Shown here: piece by piece, positions 17,539 through 24,506 of the stretch | How the letters are laid out: each line of letters opens with the position of its first letter | How positions within the stretch are numbered: position 1 is the stretch's first letter | NCBI RefSeq assembly: GCF_001053185.1 | Contig: NZ_CSTD01000001.1 | Span: forward strand, 618,761-682,760 | From: Mycobacterium bohemicum DSM 44277 | GTDB lineage: Bacteria > Actinomycetota > Actinomycetes > Mycobacteriales > Mycobacteriaceae | Direction: 5' to 3' | DNA: 64,000 bases | Notes under the pieces: generated by a model | Databases searched by the model: none | Seen by the model: the letters and a program-made list of their open reading frames with translations, nothing else | Told to the model about the DNA's origin: nothing | Made by a program: the position numbers and the translations under genes

Positions 17539-18270
17539 ATGACCCAGATCGCCATCGTGACCTATCCCGGGTTCACCGCACTGGACATGATCGGCCCCTA
17601 CGAGGTGCTGCGCCAGCTACCCGGCGCCGAGGTGCGCTTCGTCTGGCACGAACCGGGACCGGTGACCGCCGACTCCGGCGTCCTGGTCGTCGGGGCCACC
17701 CATTCACTGAGCGAAACCCCTTCGCCGGACGTGGTTCTCGTCCCGGGCGGACCGGCGACTCCGGTGCACGCCCGCGACGAGGCGCTGCTCGACTGGCTGC
17801 GCGGCTCCGCCCGGGCGGCCGCGTGGACGACGTCGGTGTGTTCCGGCTCGGTGATCCTGGCGGCCGCCGGACTGCTCGAGGGCCGGCGCGCGACGTCGCA
17901 CTGGCTGACCGTGCCCGCGCTCAAGGCGTTCGGCGCAATCCCCGTCGGAGACGAGCGCATCGTGCGGCAGGACAACATCGTCACGGCCGCGGGGGTGTCC
18001 GCCGGACTCGACCTCGCGCTTTGGCTGGCCGGGGAGATCGCCGGGGAGGGCCGAGCGAAGGCGATCCAGCTCGCGATCGAATACGACCCGCAGCCGCCGT
18101 TTGACTGTGGCCACATGTCCAAGGCGTCGGCGGCCACCAAAGCCGCTGCCACCGCACTGCTTTCGCGGGACAGCGTGAAGCCGGCCAACCTGAAGGCGGC
18201 GACCTTGCTCGCGTGGGATCAGGCGCTGGGCGCGGTGCGGGGGCGGCGGCGCAAGGCGGCGGTCGGCTGA
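17539..18270 (+). CDS. DJ-1/PfpI family protein
   Basis: 243 residues from ATG 17539, with GAAAGGA 10-16 bp upstream. The DJ-1 core is visible: IAIVTYPGFTALDMIGPYEVL, VVLVPGG, the elbow TTSVCSGSVILAAAGLL and TSHWLTVPAL. The C-terminus is Ala/Lys-rich. Members include isonitrile hydratase-like and glyoxalase-III-like enzymes, and which chemistry applies here is open. It follows the GlxA-type regulator and corresponds in context to Rv1930c of M. tuberculosis. Confidence 0.88.
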   Translation: MTQIAIVTYPGFTALDMIGPYEVLRQLPGAEVRFVWHEPGPVTADSGVLVVGATHSLSETPSPDVVLVPGGPATPVHARDEALLDWLRGSARAAAWTTSVCSGSVILAAAGLLEGRRATSHWLTVPALKAFGAIPVGDERIVRQDNIVTAAGVSAGLDLALWLAGEIAGEGRAKAIQLAIEYDPQPPFDCGHMSKASAATKAAATALLSRDSVKPANLKAATLLAWDQALGAVRGRRRKAAVG

Positions 18271-18293
18271 CCGGGCCTTCCCGGATACGCTTC

Positions 18294-18338
18294 TTGACAG
18301 GATTGTTTAGCCATCGCTAAATTTAGCGTATGCTAAAC
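18294..18338 (+). promoter_or_regulatory. ArsR operon promoter with palindromic operator
   Basis: A consensus -35 TTGACA (18294-18299) and a -10-like TAAATT (18318-18323) are 18 bp apart. A 34-bp nested palindrome (GTTTAGC-4-GCTAAATTTAGC-4-GCTAAAC, 18305-18338) covers the -10 element and reaches past the ATG at 18330. A start site about 7 bp after the -10 would fall on that ATG, so the message is probably leaderless. The ArsR regulator encoded in the same operon is the obvious binding protein. Confidence 0.75.
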
Positions 18339-18893
18339 AATGCGGACGCGCCCGACCCGCTCTCGCTCTACCGCGCCGCGACCGATCGAGCCGTCGCCGT
18401 CGTGGAGGCGGTGCGGCCCGACCAATTGGGTTGGCCGACGCCGTGCTCGGAGTGGAGCGTGCAGGCGCTGATCGATCACTTGGTCGGCGGCGCGCAGTAT
18501 CTGCTCGCTGCCGCGACGGGCGCCGAGCCCGCCCCGCCCGAGGGCGCGCCGATCACCGGCTACCGGACGTGGGTGGAACGGGTGCTGACGGCGGTGGCAT
18601 CACCGGGGGCGACGGCGCGCGTCTGTGTCTCCCCCTTGGGCTTCGAGTGGTCGGTGGCCGAGGCCGTCGCCGGAACGTTCATGGACGTGCTGATCCACAG
18701 TTGGGACCTCGCCCGCGCGACCGGGCAGGACGATCGGCTGGACCCCGACCTGGTGGGCGCTTGCGCCGCAATGTTTTTGCCGGACATGCCCGAGCGTGGG
18801 CGGGAGGCCGGCATCGTCGGGCCGGAGGTGCCGGTGCCGCCGGGGGCGTCGGCGCAGGATCGGCTGCTGGCCGCCATGGGCCGCACGCCATGA
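18330..18893 (+). CDS. TIGR03086-type mycothiol/DinB-fold protein
   Basis: 187 residues of the actinobacterial family with a maleylpyruvate-isomerase-like DinB fold. Visible marks are PTPCSEWSVQALIDHLVGG (first metal His in the helix) and DVLIHSWDLARATGQ (second His plus the Trp-Asp signature). Family members are metal-binding and often mycothiol-linked. The ATG lies inside the palindromic operator. It overlaps the ArsR gene by 4 bp (ATGA) and is the first gene of a four-gene operon. Confidence 0.88.
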   Translation: MLNNADAPDPLSLYRAATDRAVAVVEAVRPDQLGWPTPCSEWSVQALIDHLVGGAQYLLAAATGAEPAPPEGAPITGYRTWVERVLTAVASPGATARVCVSPLGFEWSVAEAVAGTFMDVLIHSWDLARATGQDDRLDPDLVGACAAMFLPDMPERGREAGIVGPEVPVPPGASAQDRLLAAMGRTP

Positions 18894-19204
18894 CGCAACC
18901 CGCCGTCGAGGATGCCATCCGGGCGCTGGCGCACCCGGGCCGGCGGACCATGCTGCGATTGGTGTGGGATCGAGAGCGGCCGGCATCCGAGCTCGCCGAG
19001 GCGGCCGGGCTGTCGAAATCGGCTGCCAGCCAACACCTTCGGATCCTGCGCGAGGCCGGCTTGATCGATGTGCGCGCGGACTCGACGCGGCGGCTGTATC
19101 GGGCCGACCTGTCGCGGGTCGCCGAAGTCGCCGCGTTGCTGGACGACTTCTGGGCCGCGCCGCTGGAACGGCTGCGCGCGGCCGCCGAAATGGACCCGCC
19201 ATGA
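18890..19204 (+). CDS. ArsR family transcriptional regulator
   Basis: 104 residues. The winged helix-turn-helix is clear: AIRALAHPGRRTMLRLVWDRERPASELAEAAGLSKSAASQHLRILREAGLI, then the wing DVRADSTRRLYRAD. It lacks the cysteine metal site of classical ArsR and matches the subgroup that precedes AHSA1/SRPBCC genes. It overlaps its neighbours on both sides by 4 bp, so it is translationally coupled. It probably represses its own operon through the 18305-18338 palindrome. Confidence 0.92.
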   Translation: MTQPAVEDAIRALAHPGRRTMLRLVWDRERPASELAEAAGLSKSAASQHLRILREAGLIDVRADSTRRLYRADLSRVAEVAALLDDFWAAPLERLRAAAEMDPP

Positions 19205-19668
19205 AGCTCGTCGTCCAGCAGCTGGTGGTGCGCGCTCGCCCGGAGCGGGTCTTCGAAATGTTCACCGACTCCGAGCTTTTCGGGCGGTGGATGGCCCAGG
19301 ATGCGGTCCTGGATGCCACCGCCGGGGGTGTGATCCGCTGGACGCACCCGAACGGCGATACGGTGTCGGGGCGCTACGTCGAGCTGGAGCCGCCGCGGCG
19401 GATCGTGTTCACCTACGGATGGGAGCGCGCCGACGTCGGGATACCCCCCGGATCCACCACCGTCGAGATCGACCTGGTCGCCCAGGACGACGGCGGCACC
19501 CTGGTCACGCTTCTGCATCGTGGGCTCGAAGGGGGCGCGGCCGACGCCCACCGCGGGGGTTGGACGCACTACCTCGACCGGATGCGGCGGACCGCCGAGG
19601 GCGAAGACGTGGGCGCCGATCCGTGGGCCGATCGCCGGGTGCCCAGCCGCGAGGAGCGGGCCGGGTGA
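19201..19668 (+). CDS. AHSA1-type SRPBCC domain protein
   Basis: 155 residues with the SRPBCC/AHSA1 fold: VRARPERVFEMFTDSELFGRWMAQDAVLD, GGVIRWTHPNGDTVSGRYVELEPPRRIVFTYGW, and a C-terminal helix starting GGWTHYLDRM. Genes of this type are very often paired with a small ArsR regulator, as here, and bind an unknown hydrophobic ligand. It overlaps the ArsR gene by 4 bp upstream and the YjbR-like gene by 4 bp downstream. Confidence 0.9.
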   Translation: MKLVVQQLVVRARPERVFEMFTDSELFGRWMAQDAVLDATAGGVIRWTHPNGDTVSGRYVELEPPRRIVFTYGWERADVGIPPGSTTVEIDLVAQDDGGTLVTLLHRGLEGGAADAHRGGWTHYLDRMRRTAEGEDVGADPWADRRVPSREERAG

Positions 19669-20003
19669 CGGGCGGGTTCACCGAAGCCGACTTCTGGTCC
19701 CTCGCCGAACCACTCCTGTCCCGCGCCACGGTGATCCGCTCGACGATGATGGGCCTGCCCTGTCTGCGCGTCGACGGTCGGTTCTTCGCCTCGTTCGACC
19801 GGCGCAGCGCCGCGTTGGTGGTCAAGCTTCCGGCGGCCAGGGTGAGCGAGCTCGTCGAACGCGGTGAGGCCGAGGCCTTTGCGCCTGCCGGCCGCCGGTT
19901 CCGGGAATGGGCGGCCATCGATCGGGCCCGATGGCAATCGTGGTCGGCGATGCTCGACGAAGCGTTGGCATTCGCCGCCGCGCAGTGCCCTTCGGGCGAT
20001 TAG
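19665..20003 (+). CDS. MmcQ/YjbR-like protein
   Basis: 112 residues from GTG 19665, which overlaps the previous stop (GTGA). The MmcQ/YjbR fold is suggested by FTEADFWSLAEPLLSRATVIRSTMMGLPCLRVDGRFFASFDRRSAALVVKLP and the C-terminal FREWAAIDRARWQSWSAMLDEALAFA. The function of the family is unknown (a DNA-binding-like fold with predicted ligand pocket). It is the last gene of the ArsR operon and overlaps the convergent SnoaL-like gene by 4 bp. Confidence 0.82.
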   Translation: MTGGFTEADFWSLAEPLLSRATVIRSTMMGLPCLRVDGRFFASFDRRSAALVVKLPAARVSELVERGEAEAFAPAGRRFREWAAIDRARWQSWSAMLDEALAFAAAQCPSGD

Positions 20004-20482
20004 GCGCTTGCCTGGGGCTGGATGAAGTCCGTCGAGGCCAGCTGGCCGCCGGCCTGCAGCCAGGCGGCGACCTCGCGGGGCGCGTCCCGGTTCGGGTTGT
20101 AGATGTCCTCCTCGCTGGAGAACAACCCGTTCCCGGCGTACACCAGCCGCGTCCAGTTGGGGAACCAGAAGGGCTCGCCGTCGGGATCCGTCGGGTGGTC
20201 GAGCAGGTTCTTGATCATGATGACCACGGCGTCGTTCTCGTCGTCGTAGGCGATCCAGTCCGACGGAAATCGCATGTGCGGGAACGGCGCCATGACGGCG
20301 ACGATCCAGTCGCGCACCGCCTCGCGCCCGTGGTAGACGCCGTAGTGGTGCTCGGTGTAGACGACGTCTTCGGTGAAGAGGTCGGCAAAAGGCCGCCAGT
20401 CCCCCGTCGCGCTGCATTTCTCGACGACGGCGGTGTAGTTCGCGACGGCTTGTTCGATTTCGGCCCTGCTGAATTTGCCCAT
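20000..20482 (-). CDS. SnoaL-like / NTF2-fold protein
   Basis: 160 residues with the nuclear-transport-factor-2 fold: an N-terminal helix, WRPFADLFTEDVVYTEHHYGVYHGREAVRDWI, FPSDWIAYDDENDAVVIMIKNLLD and FPNWTRLVYAGNGLFSSEEDIYNP. Family members act as small-molecule isomerases, cyclases or ligand binders. The substrate is unknown. It diverges from the SDR gene by 50 bp, suggesting joint use in one pathway. Confidence 0.83.
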   Translation of the reverse strand: MGKFSRAEIEQAVANYTAVVEKCSATGDWRPFADLFTEDVVYTEHHYGVYHGREAVRDWIVAVMAPFPHMRFPSDWIAYDDENDAVVIMIKNLLDHPTDPDGEPFWFPNWTRLVYAGNGLFSSEEDIYNPNRDAPREVAAWLQAGGQLASTDFIQPQASA

Positions 20483-20532
20483 GGCGGACAGACTAGAACC
20501 AATTGCAGGTCACTCGCGGATAGGGATATCGA

Positions 20533-21303
20533 ATGAATGTCATGGACTTGTTCGGCTTGCAAGGTAAGAGGGCGCTGGTCACCGGCGCGTCCAGCGGCAT
20601 CGGCCTCCGGGTGGCGCAGGCCTACCTGGAGGCCGGGGCCCAGGTTGCCGTTGCCGCAAGGCATCTCGAGGCATTGGAGCGGGTCGCCGACGAGCTGGCA
20701 GCGGCCGGTGACGGCAGGGTGGTGCCCGTCCGGTGCGACGTGACCCAGCCGGGCGACGTGGCCGCCATGCTGGACCGGGTGACCGCCGAACTGGGCGGCA
20801 TCGACATCGCGGTGTGCAACGCCGGCATCGTCGCGGTGCAGGGCATGCTGGACATGTCGCCGGAGGAATTCCAGCGAATTCAGAGCACCAACGTCAACGG
20901 CGTGTTCCTCACCGCCCAGGCGGCGGCCAGGGCGATGGTCCGGCAGGGCAGCGGCGGGGGCATCATCACCACCGCCTCGATGTCCGGCCACATCATCAAC
21001 GTGCCGCAGCGGGTCGGTCACTACTGCACGTCCAAGGCGGCGGTCATCCACATGAGTAAGGCCATGGCCGTGGAATTCGCCCCCCACAACATCCGCGTCA
21101 ACAGCGTCAGCCCCGGATACATCCGCACCGAACTCGTCGAGCCGCTGTCCGAGTACCACGCCCAGTGGGAGCCCAAGATACCGATGGGGCGGATGGGCCG
21201 GCCCGAGGAACTCGTGGGCCTGTACGTGTATCTGGCCAGCGACGCATCCAGCTACATGACCGGCTCCGACGTGGTGATCGACGGCGGATACACGTGTTGG
21301 TGA
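20533..21303 (+). CDS. SDR family oxidoreductase
   Basis: 256 residues of the classical short-chain dehydrogenase type. The cofactor motif is ALVTGASSGIGLRVA, followed by the NAG motif (AVCNAGIVAVQG), the catalytic Ser in ITTASMSGHII and Tyr/Lys in YCTSKAA. The C-terminal SPGYIRTELVEPL and SDVVIDGGYTCW complete the fold. NAD(P)-dependent alcohol/ketone chemistry is expected. In position it may match Rv1928c of M. tuberculosis. Confidence 0.92.
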   Translation: MNVMDLFGLQGKRALVTGASSGIGLRVAQAYLEAGAQVAVAARHLEALERVADELAAAGDGRVVPVRCDVTQPGDVAAMLDRVTAELGGIDIAVCNAGIVAVQGMLDMSPEEFQRIQSTNVNGVFLTAQAAARAMVRQGSGGGIITTASMSGHIINVPQRVGHYCTSKAAVIHMSKAMAVEFAPHNIRVNSVSPGYIRTELVEPLSEYHAQWEPKIPMGRMGRPEELVGLYVYLASDASSYMTGSDVVIDGGYTCW

Positions 21304-21339
21304 CGCGGTGGGTCGGGACGACGCAATGGGCTCAACGCA

Positions 21340-21705
21340 TTACGCGCCGGTGATCCACTGTCGCGCCTGGTCGATGTCCCCGGCGGGAAAGTGCCGGATC
21401 TGCGCCGAGACGAAGTGGGAGGTCAGGTGCTCGGCGACATCCCCGAGGTGGGAGTCGGTGACCACCGCGATCTTCTTGACGTGCTTTTGGTGATCGCGGA
21501 CGAAGCGGAAGTGGGTGACCAGCGCCCCGAAGCTGTCCCAGCCCGGGAACGACGGCGCGCTGAGGATCAGGCCGGCGAGGTCGCCCTTGGCCTCGATGTG
21601 CGGATCCACCGCCTTGGCGAGTTCGGCGAAGTCGTCTTTGTCGAGCGCCGCCGTCGGATGGACCTCGAGAATGGAGTGTTCGGCGTCCAGGTGGTAGTCG
21701 ATCAT
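21340..21705 (-). CDS. SpoIIAA-like (STAS) protein
   Basis: 121 residues from ATG 21705; the frame extends 14 codons further but without a better signal. The SpoIIAA-like STAS fold is suggested by MIDYHLDAEHSILEVHPTAALDKDDFAELAKAVDPHI, LILSAPSFPGWDSFGALVTHFRF, KKIAVVTDSHL and the C-terminal FPAGDIDQARQWI. These proteins may bind lipids or act in membrane-linked sensing; the role is unknown. It is a single gene on the minus strand. Confidence 0.82.
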   Translation of the reverse strand: MIDYHLDAEHSILEVHPTAALDKDDFAELAKAVDPHIEAKGDLAGLILSAPSFPGWDSFGALVTHFRFVRDHQKHVKKIAVVTDSHLGDVAEHLTSHFVSAQIRHFPAGDIDQARQWITGA

Positions 21706-21768
21706 GGCGCCATGATGCTCTCGGCACCCGCGCGGGGATAAGAGCACAAGGTCACCGAGGGCCGGGCG

Positions 21769-22434
21769 CTACCCCGCTATCTCCCCGGAAATCCCTCGTT
21801 CGATGCCCAGCTGCGTGGTGGCCGGCAGCACCACCAGGCCGTCGAGTTCCCTGCGGGCCACGTCGTAGGCGCTCTGTCGTTCCTGCGGCGCCGCCGCGGA
21901 ATCCGACGCCACCCGCAACAGGCTCTGGGCGCGGGCGATCCGCTGCTGCTCTGCCCGCGAGAAGCCAGTGCGGCGTTTGCGCATCGCCTCGCTCTCGGCG
22001 ACATTGAACGCGGTCACGTAGTCCTCGACCGCGGCCCGGTAACCGGCGGCGGCTTCCGGATCGTCGAGCAGGTCTTCGGCTTTGGCCGGGCGCAGGAATT
22101 CGGCCCGCAGCTTGGCTTTGTGGAAGGCGATCGTCAGAGGGTCACGCATGTCCGTCATCAGTGGAAAGTCGAGGAGCTTGGCGACGTCGAGCTCGTAGTC
22201 GAGCCATCGCTCGTCGGTGCGGTTGTGCTCCTCGATGACGCGTCGCAGCGAAGTCCACTGGGCCGCCGGGTTGTTGCCCGTGCGGGCGTTGTCCGGGATC
22301 TGCGGCCGGTCGAGCGGCGGCGGTTGCAGGGCGCGTCGCTGATGATTGGTGAACGCCCTCACCGCGGCCAACAGCACCCCCGCGAGTGGCAGCAGCACGA
22401 TCAGAAGTTCCGCCAATCGGAACAGCAGGCCCAT
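21769..22434 (-). CDS. Hypothetical protein with one N-terminal membrane helix
   Basis: 221 residues from ATG 22434 (MGLLFRLAELLIVLLPLAGVLL, a clear N-terminal transmembrane helix). The rest is a charged, helix-rich cytoplasmic domain (NRTDERWLDYELDVAKLLDFPLMTD, RKRRTGFSRAEQQRIARAQSLLRVA). No named family was recognised; it looks like a conserved mycobacterial protein, and its position suggests correspondence to a gene near Rv1927. The frame is open far upstream because it runs antisense to part of the next gene. Confidence 0.7.
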   Translation of the reverse strand: MGLLFRLAELLIVLLPLAGVLLAAVRAFTNHQRRALQPPPLDRPQIPDNARTGNNPAAQWTSLRRVIEEHNRTDERWLDYELDVAKLLDFPLMTDMRDPLTIAFHKAKLRAEFLRPAKAEDLLDDPEAAAGYRAAVEDYVTAFNVAESEAMRKRRTGFSRAEQQRIARAQSLLRVASDSAAAPQERQSAYDVARRELDGLVVLPATTQLGIERGISGEIAG

Positions 22435-22511
22435 ACGGCCAGGATGCCACCAGTGGGCAGGAGCCGGCCCCCGCCGAGCGTGTTGCCCACGGTCGGTGCC
22501 CGCGCGAGAAC

Positions 22512-23744
22512 TCAGCTTTGCGGCCGGACCCCCAGCACGTCGCGGAACAGCGCCTGGCGCAGGGCGAGTTCGCGCGGGTCGCTCCACAGGTGAAAGCCCA
22601 GCCGGTTCATGACGTAGGCGAAACCGATCCCGGTTTCCGGGTCGGCGCAACCGAACGAGCCGCCGAAGCCGGGTGTTCCGAAGGCCTCGCCGGAGGAGCC
22701 GAACTCGAAGCGTGGGACGGGCTTGCAGAGGCCGAGCGAATACGCCACGTCGATGCGCATCACCTTGTCCCGAACGCCCCGGGTCGGCGACACCGCCGGC
22801 GCCTTCAGCGCCGCGAAAGTGTCGGCGCTCAACCCCAGTTCGGCGCCGCCGGTGGCTGCGCTGCCGTACATGCGCGCCACCGACCGGGCGGTGCCGATGC
22901 CGTTGGCCGACGGGATTTCGACCGCGCGCACGTCGTCGCGGTTGTAGTCGCCGTTGAACGCGTCGACGCCGCGCGGGACCGACACCGCCCGCGCCGTCAG
23001 GCCGACCGGGTTGAGCGAGGCGCCGAGGAAGCCGACCGGCATGACGCCCAGGTGCAGCAGCGTTTCCGCGCGCACCCAGTTGTGGACGTGGGCGAGGCGC
23101 GCACGGTCCACCGAGTCGGGCAGGCCGATGTGCAGGTCGAGGCCGAGTGGGCGGACGATCTCGTCGTCCATGAACCGCCCCAGGGTGCGGCCGGCGGGGT
23201 CGGTCCGACGGATCAGCTCCGACTTGTACCAGCCGAGGGTGATCGCGTGGTACCCGTGCCGCGAACCCGGTCGCCAGGCCGGCGTCTGGGCGGCCAGGAT
23301 CGGGGCGAGGCGCCCTGGGTCGGCCACGTCTTCCAGCGTGGGCTTCGGGCTCAGCGCGCACAGCCCGGCCTGGTGCCCCAGCAGCTGGCGGACCGTGACG
23401 TCGCCCTTGCCCTCCTGCGCAAACTCCGGCCAGTAGTCGGCGACCCTGGCGTCGTACGAAAGGAGCCCGCGGGACACCGCGACCGCCACCACCAGGGCGG
23501 CGACCCCCTTGGTCGTGGAGAACATGTTGACCATCGTGTCGCGCTGCCACGGGTCCCTGGTCGCCCCGTTGCGGTAGCCGCCCCACAGGTCCACCACCTT
23601 GACGCCGTCGCGGTAGACGGCGACGGCGGCGCCGACTTCGGAGCCGTCACGGAAATTCGCGCGGAACGCGTCGGCGACCTTGCCGTAGCCGGCGTCGACG
23701 TCGCCCTGGATCAGGTCCGGTGATACCGCAACTTTGAGAACCAT
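22512..23744 (-). CDS. Serine beta-lactamase-like esterase (LipD-like)
   Basis: 410 residues of the class-C beta-lactamase / EstB esterase family. The nucleophile motif SxxK is STTK (within MVNMFSTTKGVAAL), and the second-motif Tyr is in GSRHGYHAITLGWY. The C-terminal GFGGSFGCADPETGIGFAYVMNRLG holds the third-motif region. Such enzymes hydrolyse short-chain esters in mycobacteria. Context (near a FadD31-like gene and an SDR) suggests the lipD (Rv1923) locus, but several paralogues exist. No signal peptide is visible. Confidence 0.88.
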   Translation of the reverse strand: MVLKVAVSPDLIQGDVDAGYGKVADAFRANFRDGSEVGAAVAVYRDGVKVVDLWGGYRNGATRDPWQRDTMVNMFSTTKGVAALVVAVAVSRGLLSYDARVADYWPEFAQEGKGDVTVRQLLGHQAGLCALSPKPTLEDVADPGRLAPILAAQTPAWRPGSRHGYHAITLGWYKSELIRRTDPAGRTLGRFMDDEIVRPLGLDLHIGLPDSVDRARLAHVHNWVRAETLLHLGVMPVGFLGASLNPVGLTARAVSVPRGVDAFNGDYNRDDVRAVEIPSANGIGTARSVARMYGSAATGGAELGLSADTFAALKAPAVSPTRGVRDKVMRIDVAYSLGLCKPVPRFEFGSSGEAFGTPGFGGSFGCADPETGIGFAYVMNRLGFHLWSDPRELALRQALFRDVLGVRPQS

Positions 23745-23777
23745 CGTGCCTCCGAGGGGAGAGTAGCGGGTTTGCGC

Positions 23778-24458
23778 TCAGAGAATCCCGAAACCGTGCA
23801 GGGCCTTGAGCCCGAACCATATCCCGAACACGAGGCCCACAAGGATCACGATGGGCCGGTCGTTGTCCTGGACCCAGCGCAGGGTCCGATCCAGCACGGG
23901 GCCCGAGTGGCGGGGCGAGAACGCCGCCGCCCCGACGACGAGCAGGTTCCCGCCGGCGGCGAGGCCGACGAAGGCCAGGTACGTGACGACGTTGCCGGCG
24001 TGGCCCAACCCGGCCTCCCCGATGACGCCGATCGCGGCGAGCGTGAAGACCCACGCCTTGACCGACACCGCCATGACCCCGGCGCCGATGAAGAACGCCT
24101 TGGTGGGACTGGCGGACGTCAGCATCGTCATCCACTTCGGCGGCGGGGCACCCGGATCGTCGTCGCTGAGCCACTCGCGCGCGGCGGTGACCAGGAACAG
24201 CAGGGCGACGAGCAACAGCACGGTCGACACGATCCAGTGGCGCGCGGACGTCGGGTTGGCGCTGCGCGCACCCCAATGGAGGATCGTCCCGAAGATCAGG
24301 CCCTGCAGCAGGCGAGTGGTGGCATGGCCGGCGATCCAGGCGCCGGCCGCCCGCAGGCGAGCGGGGGTGCCGAGCAGCATGAGCGTGATCGCGATCTCGA
24401 TCGGCTCCAGCGCGCTTCCGAGGATCAGAGGAACGAGACCGCTCCACACGCCCAGCAC
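23778..24458 (-). CDS. GAP family multi-pass membrane protein
   Basis: 226 residues from a GTG at 24458; a TTG at 24485 is an alternative, and neither has a good ribosome-binding site. Six hydrophobic helices are visible, with the family opening LIPLILGSALEPIEIAITL-like and the interior segment SPTKAFFIGAGVMAVSVKAWV. It resembles the mycobacterial GAP (glycolipid addressing) proteins, which are tied to export of cell-wall lipids such as GPL and sulfolipid. Its location next to an arylsulfatase and FadD is suggestive but not proof. Confidence 0.75.
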   Translation of the reverse strand: MLGVWSGLVPLILGSALEPIEIAITLMLLGTPARLRAAGAWIAGHATTRLLQGLIFGTILHWGARSANPTSARHWIVSTVLLLVALLFLVTAAREWLSDDDPGAPPPKWMTMLTSASPTKAFFIGAGVMAVSVKAWVFTLAAIGVIGEAGLGHAGNVVTYLAFVGLAAGGNLLVVGAAAFSPRHSGPVLDRTLRWVQDNDRPIVILVGLVFGIWFGLKALHGFGIL

Positions 24459-24506
24459 CGGTGGAGGGTAGCAAGCCGGTAGCAAGCCGCCGTGGCGTGC
24501 GCGTCG

